A DNA stretch of 64,000 nucleotides. Origin: Bathynomus jamesi. Taxonomy: Eukaryota; Arthropoda; Malacostraca; Isopoda; Cirolanidae. A program made the translations under genes and the position numbers. This document shows positions 1 to 11,339 of this stretch, piece after piece. Within the stretch, counting starts at the first letter, position 1; every line of letters begins with the position of its first letter. The DNA is taken from assembly GCA_023014485.1 (NCBI GenBank), contig JAJOZX010005511.1, positions 201,501 through 265,500 on the forward strand, written 5' to 3'. The notes under the pieces were generated by a model that saw only the letters and a program-made list of their open reading frames with translations, was not told the DNA's origin and ran no database searches.

Positions 1-7
1 TATATAT

Positions 8-297
8 ATACACCTTTGGTTAGCTTCCGCCCAAATTGTTCATTCTGACGAAGGTCAAGCTTTTCACTCCACCTTAGACCTACAGTTTAATGTGGAATCC
101 GAACCACGCCCCATCAGCAGCCCAGCGTCTTAACCACTAGGCCACTTAGGGTTCCCATTTATCTACCAACCACTTTCTTTTTATTGTGTGAAAGGATGAA
201 CAGCTGGGTTTTGCTGCGCGCCGGCTGCCGTTGGGTCTCGAACCCAGGGCCGATGGATTCGTAGTCAGCGACGCTAACCACTACACCACCGAGGCGC
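8..297 (-). mobile_element. Dimeric tRNA-derived SINE, near full length
   Basis: On the minus strand this holds a tRNA-like unit starting GCCTCGGTGGTGTAGTGG, with box A (TAGTGGTTAGCG) and box B (GGTTCGAGACC), then a linker containing CAGCTGTTCATCC. A second tRNA-like unit follows with its own box A (TAGTGGTTAA) and box B (GGTTCGGATTCC), and then a tail containing AAGCTTGACCTTCGTCAG-type sequence. Both ends abut (TA)n. Box A/B pairs are the internal RNA polymerase III promoter of tRNA-derived SINEs. Copies at 14929-15220, 18257-18370, 58007-58141 and 48207-48257 define the family. Confidence 0.85.
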
Positions 298-764
298 ATT
301 ATATATATATATATATATAGTAAATTGTAGTCTCGTCATATTTATTTTTACCAATAAAGACATGATTAGATGTAATTTTAACCACAACAAAAAAAAAAGA
401 AAAACAGTTAAATTAGAGTAAATGCGAAAAAAGCTCATGTAAATTTTTGTGAAAAGGCTCTTCCTTTGTAACAATTGTACATAAAAAGAAAAATTTTCCA
501 TGCAAGACCTATTTAAAACAATGCAAATGACTAACTGGAAGAGCACCACTCGATTTCACGAAATATATTCTAAAAGTTCCTAATAAACAACAACCACCCG
601 ATCAACCGTCAGTGGAATATATAAAAAACTTTTAAAGCTAGTGAGTGACAAGGTAACGAAACGCGTTACCATAACGGGCACTAGATTTTCAAACACGCGA
701 GAAATGCCTAATAAAATGAAAAGCCATCAAGACTGGGTCACTGAACGAAATATATATATATATA
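298..764. other. AT-rich sequence, no gene seen
   Basis: Starts with a short (TA)n. Short open frames here have low-complexity composition and match no family I recognise. Confidence 0.6.
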
Positions 765-954
765 CAGAGCCTATCAGAGGGGGGGGGGGGCTAGGAGGGC
801 CATTTGGTCTGGGCCTCAAGCTTAAGGGGGGCCTCAAATTTAGAAACTTTCAGGTTTGAATATAATGTTTTGCAGTGAAAGTAATAATTGGGTTTAGCTA
901 TGGGCCTCAAAAGCTGGAAGTGGCCCGGGCCTCTCTGGACCTCTGAGAGGGCCT
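765..954. mobile_element. Short inverted-repeat element (hAT-type MITE candidate)
   Basis: The left end CAGAGCCTATCAGAGG and the complement of the right end CAGGCCCTCTCAGAGG match at most positions, and the 190-bp interior repeats GGGCCTCAA motifs. Terminal CAG and GGGCC-rich ends are typical of hAT MITEs. It sits between (TA)n and (TATG)n, so a target duplication cannot be read. Confidence 0.5.
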
Positions 955-3900
955 GTATGTATGTATGTATGTATGTAGGCCTATGTATGTATGTATAGGA
1001 TTGAAATAAACCTTTGATAATATGCAATAAACAAGCCCAATCATTAAACTTAGTTAAGAAGGGAAATGAGCATAATGATAATCTAAATTTTAAAATGTTA
1101 TCGTTTCCAACATCTTTGCTTCGAGTGCAAAAATAAAAACGTACCTTCAATTTCCCCCCCTAAAACAGTTTCAGTGAATATGTATTGCGTGGACAAGCTT
1201 TCGGATTATGCAATCATTAGAATGGCAAGTTTCCAATTTAAACTATTTTTGTTAAACTGACGACAACAATAAGGTTATATCACTTTCGCTCGATTATAAA
1301 AAAAAAACTGGTTACTCTTAATCACTAAACAAAGCTGGTAATTGAAAAGGGGTTATTGAAGAATCCGTATTAATTTCACGCACGTTTAACGGAGACACGT
1401 TCGAATTTTTTTTTTTAAAATGGAAAGCAACAAATTAGAGAGAAATGGGTCCTCCTCCTCCTCCTCCTCCTCCTCCTCCTCCTCCTCCTCCTCCTCCTCC
1501 TCCTCCTCCTCGCAAGAGTTGCAAATAGTAGCTACAAAACTAACTGCAAAGACAGATTAAAAATGGATCTCAGAAAAGGGTAAAAACTGACGGTGACAAA
1601 AGTTCTAAATAAAAAACAGAGGAGATAAGCTGCGAAACCGACTTAATCCAAATAAACTACACCTTTCTGTACTTTTCCAAAACCGAAATTAAAAAATCGG
1701 GGAACAATAGAACCCATAAAGAAAATGGCATTCATCAATGATTTAAAGAAATATCGAAGCGCGATACAAATCGATCTTCAGTGTCCTTAAAACGAGTAAA
1801 ATGATACACGACAGATGATACGAGGAAAGAATATTACAAACATTGATACAGTACACGCCAATGGATAAGTAAAATCAAATTCAGGGGCAGCTTCGGACAA
1901 CACGAGTGCTATCCTAATTAAAAGTTATAAAATAACGACATTTCTGTATTTTCTATGAATAAAATCTCTTGACCCCGGAGAAATAACGTACATTTTAAAA
2001 ATAGCAACCTTGTTTCCATAGAGGAGGAGACAAATCAAAATGTTGTGGGAAAACTAGAGAACCAACCTGCATTTAACTCTGGAAGCAGTTCTTCCTATGA
2101 TAAGAATCCAATCTTACTGGCAGGCCACGAAGTAAATGAAGATTGAGCAAACTGGAAGACGGGAGACAAGGCTGTACTCAAAGATCTTTTCCCAAGCAGT
2201 GCACTAGACCAAGTGAGCAAGGACCATTTGCAAAATGTCAAGCAGGAACAGCAGAACCACCACAATGCATTCAAGCAATGGAAAACAAGCAGTGTGCGTT
2301 GGGATGTTAAGGAGTGGGTGCAAGAAAAGGTGTTGAGATAGATAAAGAGAAAGGACTTTAGAATAGACAAGAATAAACAGGAATAAACAGGAATAAAAAG
2401 CACAGTTCAAGCAAGACCCATTCTACTGAAAATTAATTCAACAATTTTCCCTCGACTTGAAAACATCAAATTTAGAAAACCTTATTCCGGTGTATGACTT
2501 TTTATCTTGCCTTATTCCCTGTGATGAACAAATATGGAAAACTTTTAGAGTAACTCATTTGCTTCACCCTTGAAGATACAACTTTAAAGCTTCGTTTTTG
2601 CTTGAAAATTTTACTGTAATCTTTAACTGACACTGGGTCCTAATGGGTTACTATGCCCCTTTTAATTTAGGCCCAATTGTTTCAGAACACACTTTTCAAT
2701 ATTGCTAAATATATTACTTCAGGCTATCTTTGATCTTCCCATTATGTACCACAACTGATATTTAATGATTTGTAAAAAGCAAACTACAAAATTAAGTTTT
2801 TCAAAATTAAGTTTTTTTCCCAAGTTAACTAGACTAACACTATGTAAAAGTACAAAAAATTTACACTTAACCTTGTTCAGTTTAAACTTAAATACTAAAC
2901 AAGATTTAATCACTGAACTGATTATATATATCATATTAAATGATGGCTTCTTCATTCCTTTTATTCTTGAACTACTGGAATATGACAAAGTGAGGGAGAC
3001 CAAGTTGTGTGGTTGGAAGTGGATTTCTGCAACCAACGAGGTAGGTGTCACCATCCAAAAATGGGGCTGGAAGAGACTGGTCAGCTTGATAAACTTGATG
3101 AAAAGACCAGTCATAAAAACTTCACTCGTAGTTGAGTGTTGGACCAGCCCTGATAGACACCAGATTGGAACTTAGCAGGCTCCTCTCTACAAGCAAAACA
3201 GTGCCTCCCTCAAAAAAATCTGTCAATCCCTCTTTTTATTGGGAATCCAGTGAGCTATTTCCAATGTTTCAATTGAACTGAAATGTATTTCACTTTCTTG
3301 ATAACACACACAATCGTACTTTAATCATCAATCTTGATTACCCTCCATAATTTTCATTATTCCACCGATTATCACTTAGTTGTCTTTGACGCTCCGGAGT
3401 CTTACACATTCTAGACGTAACTAAATAGAGACATACATGTGCCATGCGAGACATGACATTTATACGATAATGAAAAATTAAGATATTTACAGATAATGCA
3501 ATTTATTAATATGAATTTTGGAAAGAATCTTATTGTATGAGTGAATGATTCCTTGATTAGTTACTCTTGAAACTCCGTTAACCCAATAATCTTTCCCTTA
3601 CAAATTCATTTACCTTCTCTTATATAAAAAACTAACTTAGGACTGCCTGGTTAAGTGTATCTTGTCCAAAACCTACCAATAGGTGTTATGGAAAAACTAT
3701 ACATGTTTACAATATGGCATCGTATGTGGTACCTTTATTTCATAATTACATATAAATTATTAATTAATTGAATTAAATATCTATAAAATTGCCTCGGGAT
3801 TGGCGACATAGCCTATTGTGAATGAAAATAATTGTCTGTAGGCATCGGGCCTGCATAACAACGAGAAAACCAAATTTATTATTTCGTGTTCAACATTTTT

Positions 3901-4739
3901 CATTGTGACTCGTGAAAATTACTTCGAGAGAAGAGTCAACGCACTTTGAAAAATCAGCAAATAATAAAAGAAAGATTATATTATAGCGGCTCGCTCGGAG
4001 CTTGCTTATGTTACAGCGATGCTTTAAGCAAGGAAGATGTACTTTACCTTCCTATAAGTTCTGAGTGAAATCCTCATAATATAAAACCTAATAACTATAA
4101 AAAGGATACGCCTATTCCTTCAGATATTTAAATAGTGACTGCCTATATTAGTTACATCAAATCAACTCATTGTGTAACTCCATCGTACCACGGCCCTACA
4201 TCGAAAAAGATCGTCGCGCCCTACATCGAAAAAGAAGCGAGACCCAACGAAATAATAAGGTAAGGCAATTCCTTTCTTTACCATTAGGCAGCGCAAATAC
4301 TGAAGGCAAATAAACAAAGGTTCTTTGAAGACCTACATAAACATAACTCTCTAACAAAAAAATGTAGGGCTTTTGTCGTTAACTCTCCACTGTAATCTGC
4401 TGGAAATTTCCAACGGATGAGGGTATCAGGCAATCAACCCATAGCCCTATATAGTTTTTTCATAGGTGTTACAGACTGGAATTGTCGCTGCTTCCGTTCT
4501 AGAACTGAGGCTGCATATGTGGAAGAACCATAACTCATGCCCTGGAACGAGTTCTCGGAGGGGAACCTATGCTTGATGCTGTTAATGTTTCTTGGATAGC
4601 CCTGCTTGAACGCTTACATTTACTCTTAAAACTTTTCCCTAGACAGTCTCCTATTCTGCTTAATAGGACCTCTAGTTTCAATTATACTTTTACACGGAGA
4701 TAAATTCTGTCGTGAGGAAATAGAATCAAAACCAGAAAA
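955..4739. other. No supported gene; microsatellites and short repeats
   Basis: Holds (TATG)n near 957-1000, a (TCC)n tract at 1450-1511, a GAATAAACAG tandem at 2370-2400, and a pair of direct repeats starting GCCCTACATCGAAAAAG near 4195-4245. Overlapping open frames at 2719-3175 exist on both strands and resemble no known domain, so I do not call them genes. The rest shows nothing I can support. Confidence 0.55.
1450..1511. repeat. (TCC)n microsatellite
   Basis: About 20 uninterrupted TCC units. Confidence 0.97.
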
Positions 4740-5538
4740 AGCATTTGGAAGACTTGCAGCTTGGGTTTCCAAAAGTTCAAAAACCTCCTCTTAGTTCTCC
4801 TGTAAGTGGTCAATAGTAGGGTTTAGAAAAGACACCATCTGAGAAAGTTCTTGCCTTGAATGTTCTGTTTCATCTAGTTTTTGAATTGATGGGTTCTGGA
4901 TCAGGTACAGGAGGCTCTGAGTCAGCTGAAACAGACTCCAGCATCTGATCATCAGAATCAATCTTCTGAACTTGATCATGAGCAACGTCATCAAAATTTT
5001 CAACAATGGGTTCAACCTCACTGGTTGAGGAATTTCCTTCAGGAGTTATCTCACTAAGTTCTAGTGGACAAATATCCTATTCCAAAGATTGTCTCGAAAT
5101 ATTTGAACTCTCATCAGCACTTGCAGAGTCTAGTAAATCTTTAAAAGTAACCTTACTAAGAGGTTTAACTGGACTAACTGAACACACTGATTTTAAAATA
5201 GCTTTAACTAGGAAATAATTCAGTTTCTCGTTATCCTCTGTATCTAAGTCAGTGTCCTTATCGCTAAAACTAGAACTGGACAAGTCCTAAAGGCTGAACA
5301 CTTCACTGGAACTGGAAAATAATGACAATGATTCATTATCTAAATTGTATGAGAATCCATCATCAGACTCACTAGATTAATCAAACAACACAGCCCAAGT
5401 ATTAATTGAAAAAGACTGGATTACTGCCTACTGGTTCTTGATTGGCTGACCACTAGACTTTACATCCCGAATTAACTCTGGACTTACTAACTTTCTAGGA
5501 TGTGATTGTTATGTACTGCGGGGGTTCTCTCCACCTTT

Positions 5539-6114
5539 TTAGTTGGGTGTGATGAGTTCGAATTTCCTGGGTGTTAGTTTGTCCAAGAAATGAAAGAACA
5601 TAACACCATTTAGTTCTACCCTTAATACCTTGAAAGGACCTTCATACATCTCCCTGAATTTGTTGAATGCTAGATGCCCTTTAAGGATGGCTTTCTTGAG
5701 AACTAATTGTCCTTTCTGGAAAGAAAAATTAGGGTAGCCTGGAGTCCACTGTTCTTGAGTCTGAACTGGGATGATGGGTAGAACAGGATGTTTTTCACCA
5801 AAGAACTTGGCAGGAGACATCTCAAGTTCAGAATAAATGGTTGCATTATAAGTCATCACTGCTCTTGTTAAGTACAAGTCCCAAGAGCCTGGACTTTGCA
5901 TCAAATTCCTAAGAAATTCACTGATGGTTTTATTAACTCGTTCTACTGCCCCATTACTTGCAGGTTTATATAGGATAGTCAGTACATGATGGATACCATA
6001 GTCTTGCAAAACTGTCTCAAATTCTTGACTTCGAAACTCCGGACTCGTATGGCAATATGGCTTCCTAGGCAAAGCAGGCAATACTCTATGTTCAAAAGCG
6101 ATAGATACTGGCAA
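5539..6114 (-). pseudogene. Retrotransposon integrase, C-terminal part
   Basis: A 191-codon frame carries the C-terminal half of an rve integrase core: PEFRSQEF, then SNGAVERVNKTISEFLR with the catalytic Glu, then the typical post-core region with FREMYEGPFKVL. The zinc-binding N-terminus and first catalytic Asp are missing. The second Asp position reads as TSPEF rather than a DNGPEF-type motif, so strand transfer should be lost. Its 5' end overlaps the end of the protease-like frame, which suggests a deletion joined the two. It would have inserted retrotransposon cDNA into host chromosomes. Confidence 0.8.
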
Positions 6115-6480
6115 ATATTGGCAAAAGCTTTAAAGCCTCACTCACTTTACCTTGGCACCAAAGATAGTTTCTTGAAAAATTTAACTCCAAAGAAACAAGT
6201 GGCAAGAAATTTGCGCCTAGAACAAAACAGCATGGAAGGGAGTTATCTGCATCTACGGCAAAGGGATGGTTCTGGATAACCACCTCAGAACCAATGGGTA
6301 ATGTGAGCTTGATATACTTGGTTACCATAGTCTGTTTAGCTCCAATACCTTAGGCTTGAACGATTAAATCATCAATCATTATTTTCTGAAGATACAAGCT
6401 CTTTCCAGGCAAAATCAGAAATTAGGCTAATTTCTGCACTTGAATCTAAGAAGCTACAAAATCTTTCCTTGATGCTTTAC
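6090..6480 (-). pseudogene. Retroviral-type aspartic protease fragment
   Basis: The minus strand reads LDSSAEISLISDF, a degenerate form of the D-S/T-G active-site motif. After stops it continues with DADNSLPCCFVLGANFL, the typical second half of such proteases. A short cysteine-containing stretch (CFSCTHSS) lies just upstream, as expected where gag meets protease. In a working element it would cut the Gag-Pol polyprotein. It lies downstream of reverse transcriptase here, which is the wrong side for the class. Confidence 0.6.
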
Positions 6481-6781
6481 TGGAACTACTGAACTCGACA
6501 AGGATGAGTGGGTACAACTGAAACAAAGCTTAAACTCTGGTGGCTGTAAATTAATTTTTTTTATCTGCCTCAAATTCCATTTCAGAATGGAGATATACTG
6601 GGTTCACAGTTGTATGCTCATCAATATCTTGTTCTACTTTAAGACATTCATTTATATGTAAATTACATTTCTTGAACTTCTGTCTCAACTAACAAGTTAC
6701 AATGAATTCCACCTAGACATCGTATATGGACTCATTCTCTGGACTCATCAACTCTTTTCCCACTGGTAAATCAGCGGTAAA

Positions 6782-7800
6782 TCAGCCAGATGCATCAACC
6801 CACAAGTTGATGTTATCTGCATTCTCACTATAATTTGGAAAAGCCAGTTCAATTCCTTTTTCCATTTCTGCCTTAAGAGCATCAAAAGCTTGCTCCATTT
6901 CTAGAGTCCACTGAATTAACGAACCAGGCTGACCCGTAATTTCTGCGAGAGGTTTAACAGTACTTGAAGAGTGGGGAAGAAACTTTCTCTGGAAATTCAC
7001 CAAACCAAGAAACTAAGTTTTCAAATATTTCGGGGCTTTGAAAAACTCTTGATCCTTTAAACATAACTGGGTGATTTTGTTAATCTCTTTACACCGAACG
7101 TACCCAAGGAAAGGAATACTAGACATGAACCAATCACACTTTCAGGGCTTGATTTTTATACCATGGTCCTAAAAGCCTTAAAAACACCTCCTACCAAATG
7201 AAGATGAGCCTCAAAAATCTTTTCCATGTTTAAAATGTCGTCAATGTAGACAATGAAATTTTTCCTTGAAAAATTCTTAAGGACCTCCTGCATTCTTTGG
7301 AAAACCGCTGGAGCATTTTTTTGCTAAAAGGTAAATTTTTTTGAACCTCCAGTGCCCACGTGAAGTGGAAAAAGCCGTATAATCTCCACAGGACTCCTAA
7401 ATTGGCATCCGATAATAACCTCGGACCAAGTCCAAGGTTGTAAAAATCTTAACACCATGTAAACTATAGACTGTATCTGTAAGGCTTGCCATTTGGAAAT
7501 GTGTCGGGTTTCGTAACTATATTCAGTTTATTCAGTTTTCTGTAGTCCACACATAAGCTGCAAGAAAAAGGGTACACACTCGTAATGTCTCAGCCTACTT
7601 GGGATTACATGCACAACACTGGATTGTCTGCCTGGAAGGAGCACTTAAGTTCTGGATCTTTAGTGCTAAACTTGAAAAAAAACATACCTTCTGGCTTCAG
7701 TAATGGACTATGATCTAGCCTTTTCTTGAGTTCAACAGGAATTATTAGGGCTAATACTGGACTAGGTTTTAACACTCGATCCAGAGCTGTTTCCAGCAAG
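6782..7800 (-). pseudogene. Reverse transcriptase / RNase H start
   Basis: Fragments in several minus-strand frames read NAPAVFQRMQEVL, FIVYIDDIL (the YxDD-type catalytic motif), then VNFQRKFLPHSS and a connection region ending in LWVDASG, the opening of RNase H. The remainder of RNase H is missing. Numerous stops show that it is long dead. Family context is Ty3/gypsy, from the APAVFQRM motif and the integrase following on the same strand. Confidence 0.8.
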
Positions 7801-7850
7801 ATGCCCTATTAAAATGCTTTGAGCACTTTTGCATGAACTACTGTATCTGC

Positions 7851-8559
7851 CTATGCTTGACTAGATTAACTTAATTAACACTCTTAACCAGAGGCTGCGA
7901 AATTTGAGTGGCCGGAAAGAAAAAAATGCATGAATTTAAAAATAAAGAGACTTTAGAAATGAGAATCAGCAAAACGAGGAAATGCACTAGGCCTATACCA
8001 CTGACCTCACAATTCACTGTAATATTTGAAAGAATGGCACAGTTTGGAAGGAAATTTCTAAATTTTTTTTAGGGTAAAAGAAAATTTGAATAAGAATTAA
8101 CACGAACTCTGGATCAGGAAAATTATGTCTATCACAACTAATAGAGAACTATATTACTAACGCACTAAAAATTATGTAATGTAATTATGTACACACTTTA
8201 CAACACTTCACCCTGTGCCTGAAGCACTCTGCGCGTGTACAGTTAGCAATACGTACGGTATGGTGTGATCTACATAAGCGAGATCGACACATCACATGAC
8301 AAATATGTTTGTACTTTACATTATTTATTCATTAGGATTAGACTATGACAACTTAAAATACTGTAAATATATAGGTATAATCTATTTATCCGTTAGTAAG
8401 TAAATATTATGCTCAATAAAGCCATTTTAAAACTCCCTACACCAAATAAAGCCATACCTATTAAAGTAATTTTTTTCAGATCAAATACTTAAAGCCAATT
8501 TAAAGCTTTTAAATCGCTAGTGGCAAGCCTGAATAGGAAATATAAAGGAAGAAGAGCAA
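7851..8559. other. No feature seen
   Basis: AT-rich sequence without a coherent frame or repeat. Confidence 0.5.
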
Positions 8560-9265
8560 AGGAATTAGAATTAACTGTGACCGATGACGCCAAATTCGGA
8601 ACACGAGATAACAGGAAAGTCAAAAGAATACACTACAGATATTGACAACTTTTAAAAATAGGGCCAAAACGTAGTTATTCCTGTGGACCTCTGCTGAACT
8701 TTCAATTCATTATACCAAACTGCCATATTGTTCAGTCATTAAGTTCCCGTACAAAAAATAATAAATCTGTCAATTGAAAGGGATGCGGAGGAAATTTATA
8801 GCCAAAATACAGTACATACAGCTACAGTAAAAAGCACACGGCAGTAGGGAAGGTTATGTGAATACAATCTGCATCCTTAACTGACGGAGAAAAGACGGAT
8901 ACGCAGTTACCTACATGAATTGCGTAAATGTGGTACTTACTCTCAAAACAAAAGGAACCCTGTAATTATTCAATGAAAAATGAGAGAATGTGAAGAATCC
9001 GTGAACGATCTCAACCCGGAAGGAGAATACCTTTCTATATACCGTAGGTGATTTAATAAAGTGACAATAGAAATAAGAAATATTATTAGTGTCGATGATG
9101 TGGACACCCTTCAGAGGAAAACTAGACACCTGGCTCGAGACAATTTCGAATAATGCGGGTCCTACCTGGCTATGTACCACAAAGTCGGAGAGAGCAACGC
9201 TCTCTCTCCAACCAAAACAATCCTAAAGGCAGGGCCACGAGTTTGACGTAACCGCGATACTGTTA
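8560..9265 (+). mobile_element. Decayed LINE-A copy, 3' end
   Basis: Sequence follows the 3' part of the LINE at 40.8-43.85 kb in order: GACGCCAAATTCGGAACACG early, then CTAGACACCTGGCTCGAGAC, CCTACCTGGCTATGTACCAC, and a closing GGCAGGGCCACGAGTTTGACG. It is heavily mutated, with no usable frame left. It belongs to the same family as the copies at 43851-44745 and 49928-51060 and is the oldest of the set. Confidence 0.75.
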
Positions 9266-9904
9266 CAGATGTGACAAAGGTTTTGTAACACAAATGAGTC
9301 TTGAGTGGTACCTTACACAAACCAAGTCCAGCAATACCTGTGGTGAAATGGCATCACATCTCCACAATGAATAATTAAATAACTTACCGGCAGTGAGAGA
9401 CATTTTGCTTCTCTTTTTGATTTCCGTATCAGTGAACGTCTAACGATTTAGAGTTTTGGTGGTCAGCGTCGATTCTGCAAACTAAAGTTCACCTCCAGTT
9501 TGAAACTTCACAAGGCAACAAAAAATCTTGGATTTATTCGCATCTGGAAAATAAACAAAATAATAAATAATCATACAAGTTATTCAAAGTTTGACCCATA
9601 AAGACGTTCATCCGAAAGACTGACGGCCTCCAAATGGATCACGTTGTTAAAACTAGTACCGTACGCTCGCGTTCGTTAACCATGACCAGTTCAGTCATGT
9701 GGGATTAAATGCTCGGATTACGGTTGCAATTCCGTCATTTAAGTTAGTTACTACAACAAAAACTTAAATCGGTTCCCGCAGTTCGAAGTTAGCTCATATT
9801 TGAAGTACAGAAAGTGTAATATATTTGTATTTTTAACCAAACTCTCCCTCCGCTTCCGCCGACATAAAAATGCTCGTTTATATCATTTGATGGGACTGTT
9901 TAAC
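9266..9904. other. No feature seen
   Basis: No frame, repeat pair or RNA signature that I can support. Confidence 0.5.
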
Positions 9905-10095
9905 CTCCTTCGCACCATCTAAGGTTATATGACGGAGGAGATTTACAACTTTACGCGGGATCCGAGCCACAAGTTGCTAAATCATCCGAACGCGGAGGAC
10001 GGTCCCCCACCCAACTACTACCCAGACACAACGTCGCTTAACTTCGCTGATCGATTAAAACTGGTTACGACTTCGGCCATAACGCAATCCTCCGT
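9905..10095 (-). mobile_element. 5S rRNA-derived SINE
   Basis: The minus strand carries a 5S rRNA internal-promoter-like block, GCGAAGTTAAGCGACGTTG followed by GTAGTAGTTGGGTGGGGGACC. A non-5S tail follows that is shared with the copy at 53570-53825, including GGCTCGGATCCC, TCCTCCGTCATA and GTGCGAAGGAGGTTAAAC. A 5S head with a conserved unrelated tail is the SINE3 pattern. A plus-strand 60-codon frame over it is a shadow. Confidence 0.8.
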
Positions 10096-10816
10096 GATTA
10101 TAACTGGATAAATTACGATTTTGATACGCGTAGATACTTAGATAGCATTACCCAGGTTAGGCTTCATATCAAAACTGGAATGCGCGTTAGTCATATTTTT
10201 ATTAGCAACTAAAGTTATTTATTCCGCGAAGAAAAAGTATCATAATCCTAAAATATTAATTATTGATAAGGAAGAATGGCTTCGAAAGTAGCGACCAATA
10301 TCCACAATTCCGTTAGAAAATTTATTCCTTATAAAGTTAACGTTGCTAATAAACAGTGAAACAACTGTGGAGTCCATTATACAGTGTAATAATTTTTGGA
10401 GGAGAAAGTCCCGTTCAAAACCTTCAATTTTACTCGGAGGACTTGATTACCACCAAAAATTAGTTTTTAATTTATTTCTATCTTTTTTTTATTTATTTAT
10501 TTATTTTGCACACGTGGCGGGGGGGCTTCATTTACTGGAATTTTATTGCGGTTGTTCGCCCACCCACCTACAGTATATACTGTATATCTTTTCTACCTTA
10601 CAGAACCGCAACAATCTTTAGGATACACACACAGCCCATCGCGACACAAACGTACGTATAGCGACAATAGCAATGTCGCCACAGTCGACTTTTAGTGAAA
10701 AGTATTAAATGTCATGAAAATGGAGCTATAACGAGTTTGGTTAGGTTACGTTAGGTTGTATGTCGCCATCCACAACTAAAAATGAGAAAATGTAGTTTCG
10801 TAAAGTAGCCAAACGT

Positions 10817-10863
<47 letters not shown>

Positions 10864-11211
10864 CCCAAGCCGGGTATTGCGTATGTACACTTCCGCCTAT
10901 ATATATATATATATATATATATGTGTGCCACACTTTACCAACACTATTTTTTTCGAAGAGGGAGAGAAGAGAGGAAGAAGATCCTAAGGTTAAATTTTAT
11001 TTCGTTTTGTTCCTCGACAACTTTCGAGAAACCAGTAGCTCGATTTCCTTGTGAGACGTCAGGCCTCTGTGATACTCACTGGGTTTGAAAGACGGGATTA
11101 AAAGTGTGCAAATAAAACGTGATAAACGGATGAAGATTGGCATGTAAAGCAGTGATGGCGGTTTTGGTCATGTTTTGTTACGCGCCGCCTTATTTTTAAT
11201 TCGCTTCTCGG
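10096..11211. other. Microsatellites, no gene
   Basis: Contains (TG)n at about 10820-10858 and (TA)n at about 10899-10922. Open frames starting in the (TG)n are translated microsatellite. An 8-bp CTTCTCGG at 11204-11211 is the left flank of the next element. Confidence 0.7.
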
Positions 11212-11303
11212 TCAAGTTTATGGTTGTCCGAGTGCTTTTCGTGTCTCCTTCATTTTCCAAACATAAAGGAGACACGAAAAACACTCGGACAACCATAAAC
11301 AGT
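11212..11303. mobile_element. 92-bp fold-back element with 8-bp flanking repeat
   Basis: The arms 11216-11250 and 11266-11300 are reverse complements over 35 bases with a single mismatch, around a 15-base loop. CTTCTCGG occurs directly on both sides (11204-11211 and 11304-11311), as expected for a target-site duplication. The ends do not match a transposon family that I recognise. An RNA from here would form a near-perfect hairpin. Confidence 0.75.
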
Positions 11304-11339
11304 CTTCTCGGAAACCAAATTAAGAAAAATTCAATAGAG

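Larger units (their letters stand above)
4740..7850 (-). mobile_element. Decayed Ty3/gypsy-like LTR retrotransposon body
   Basis: Minus-strand fragments of retroviral-type pol are present. Reverse transcriptase with VYIDDIL and a start of RNase H lies at 7.0-7.8 kb. Cysteine-containing and aspartic-protease sequence lies at 6.1-6.6 kb, integrase at 5.54-6.11 kb, and a Ser/Asp/Glu-rich tail at 4.8-5.3 kb. Every part is broken by stops or frameshifts. No LTR pair was found by eye. The order RT, RNase H, protease, integrase is not the usual protease-first order of this class, so this may be two fused copies. Confidence 0.75.

Noticed and set aside
2719..3175. Overlapping open frames of 131 and 136 codons on opposite strands
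   Set aside because: AT-rich, no domain, no promoter or splice support; likely chance.
10822..11088. Open frames starting MCVCVCVCV
   Set aside because: Translated (TG)n microsatellite running into unrelated sequence.
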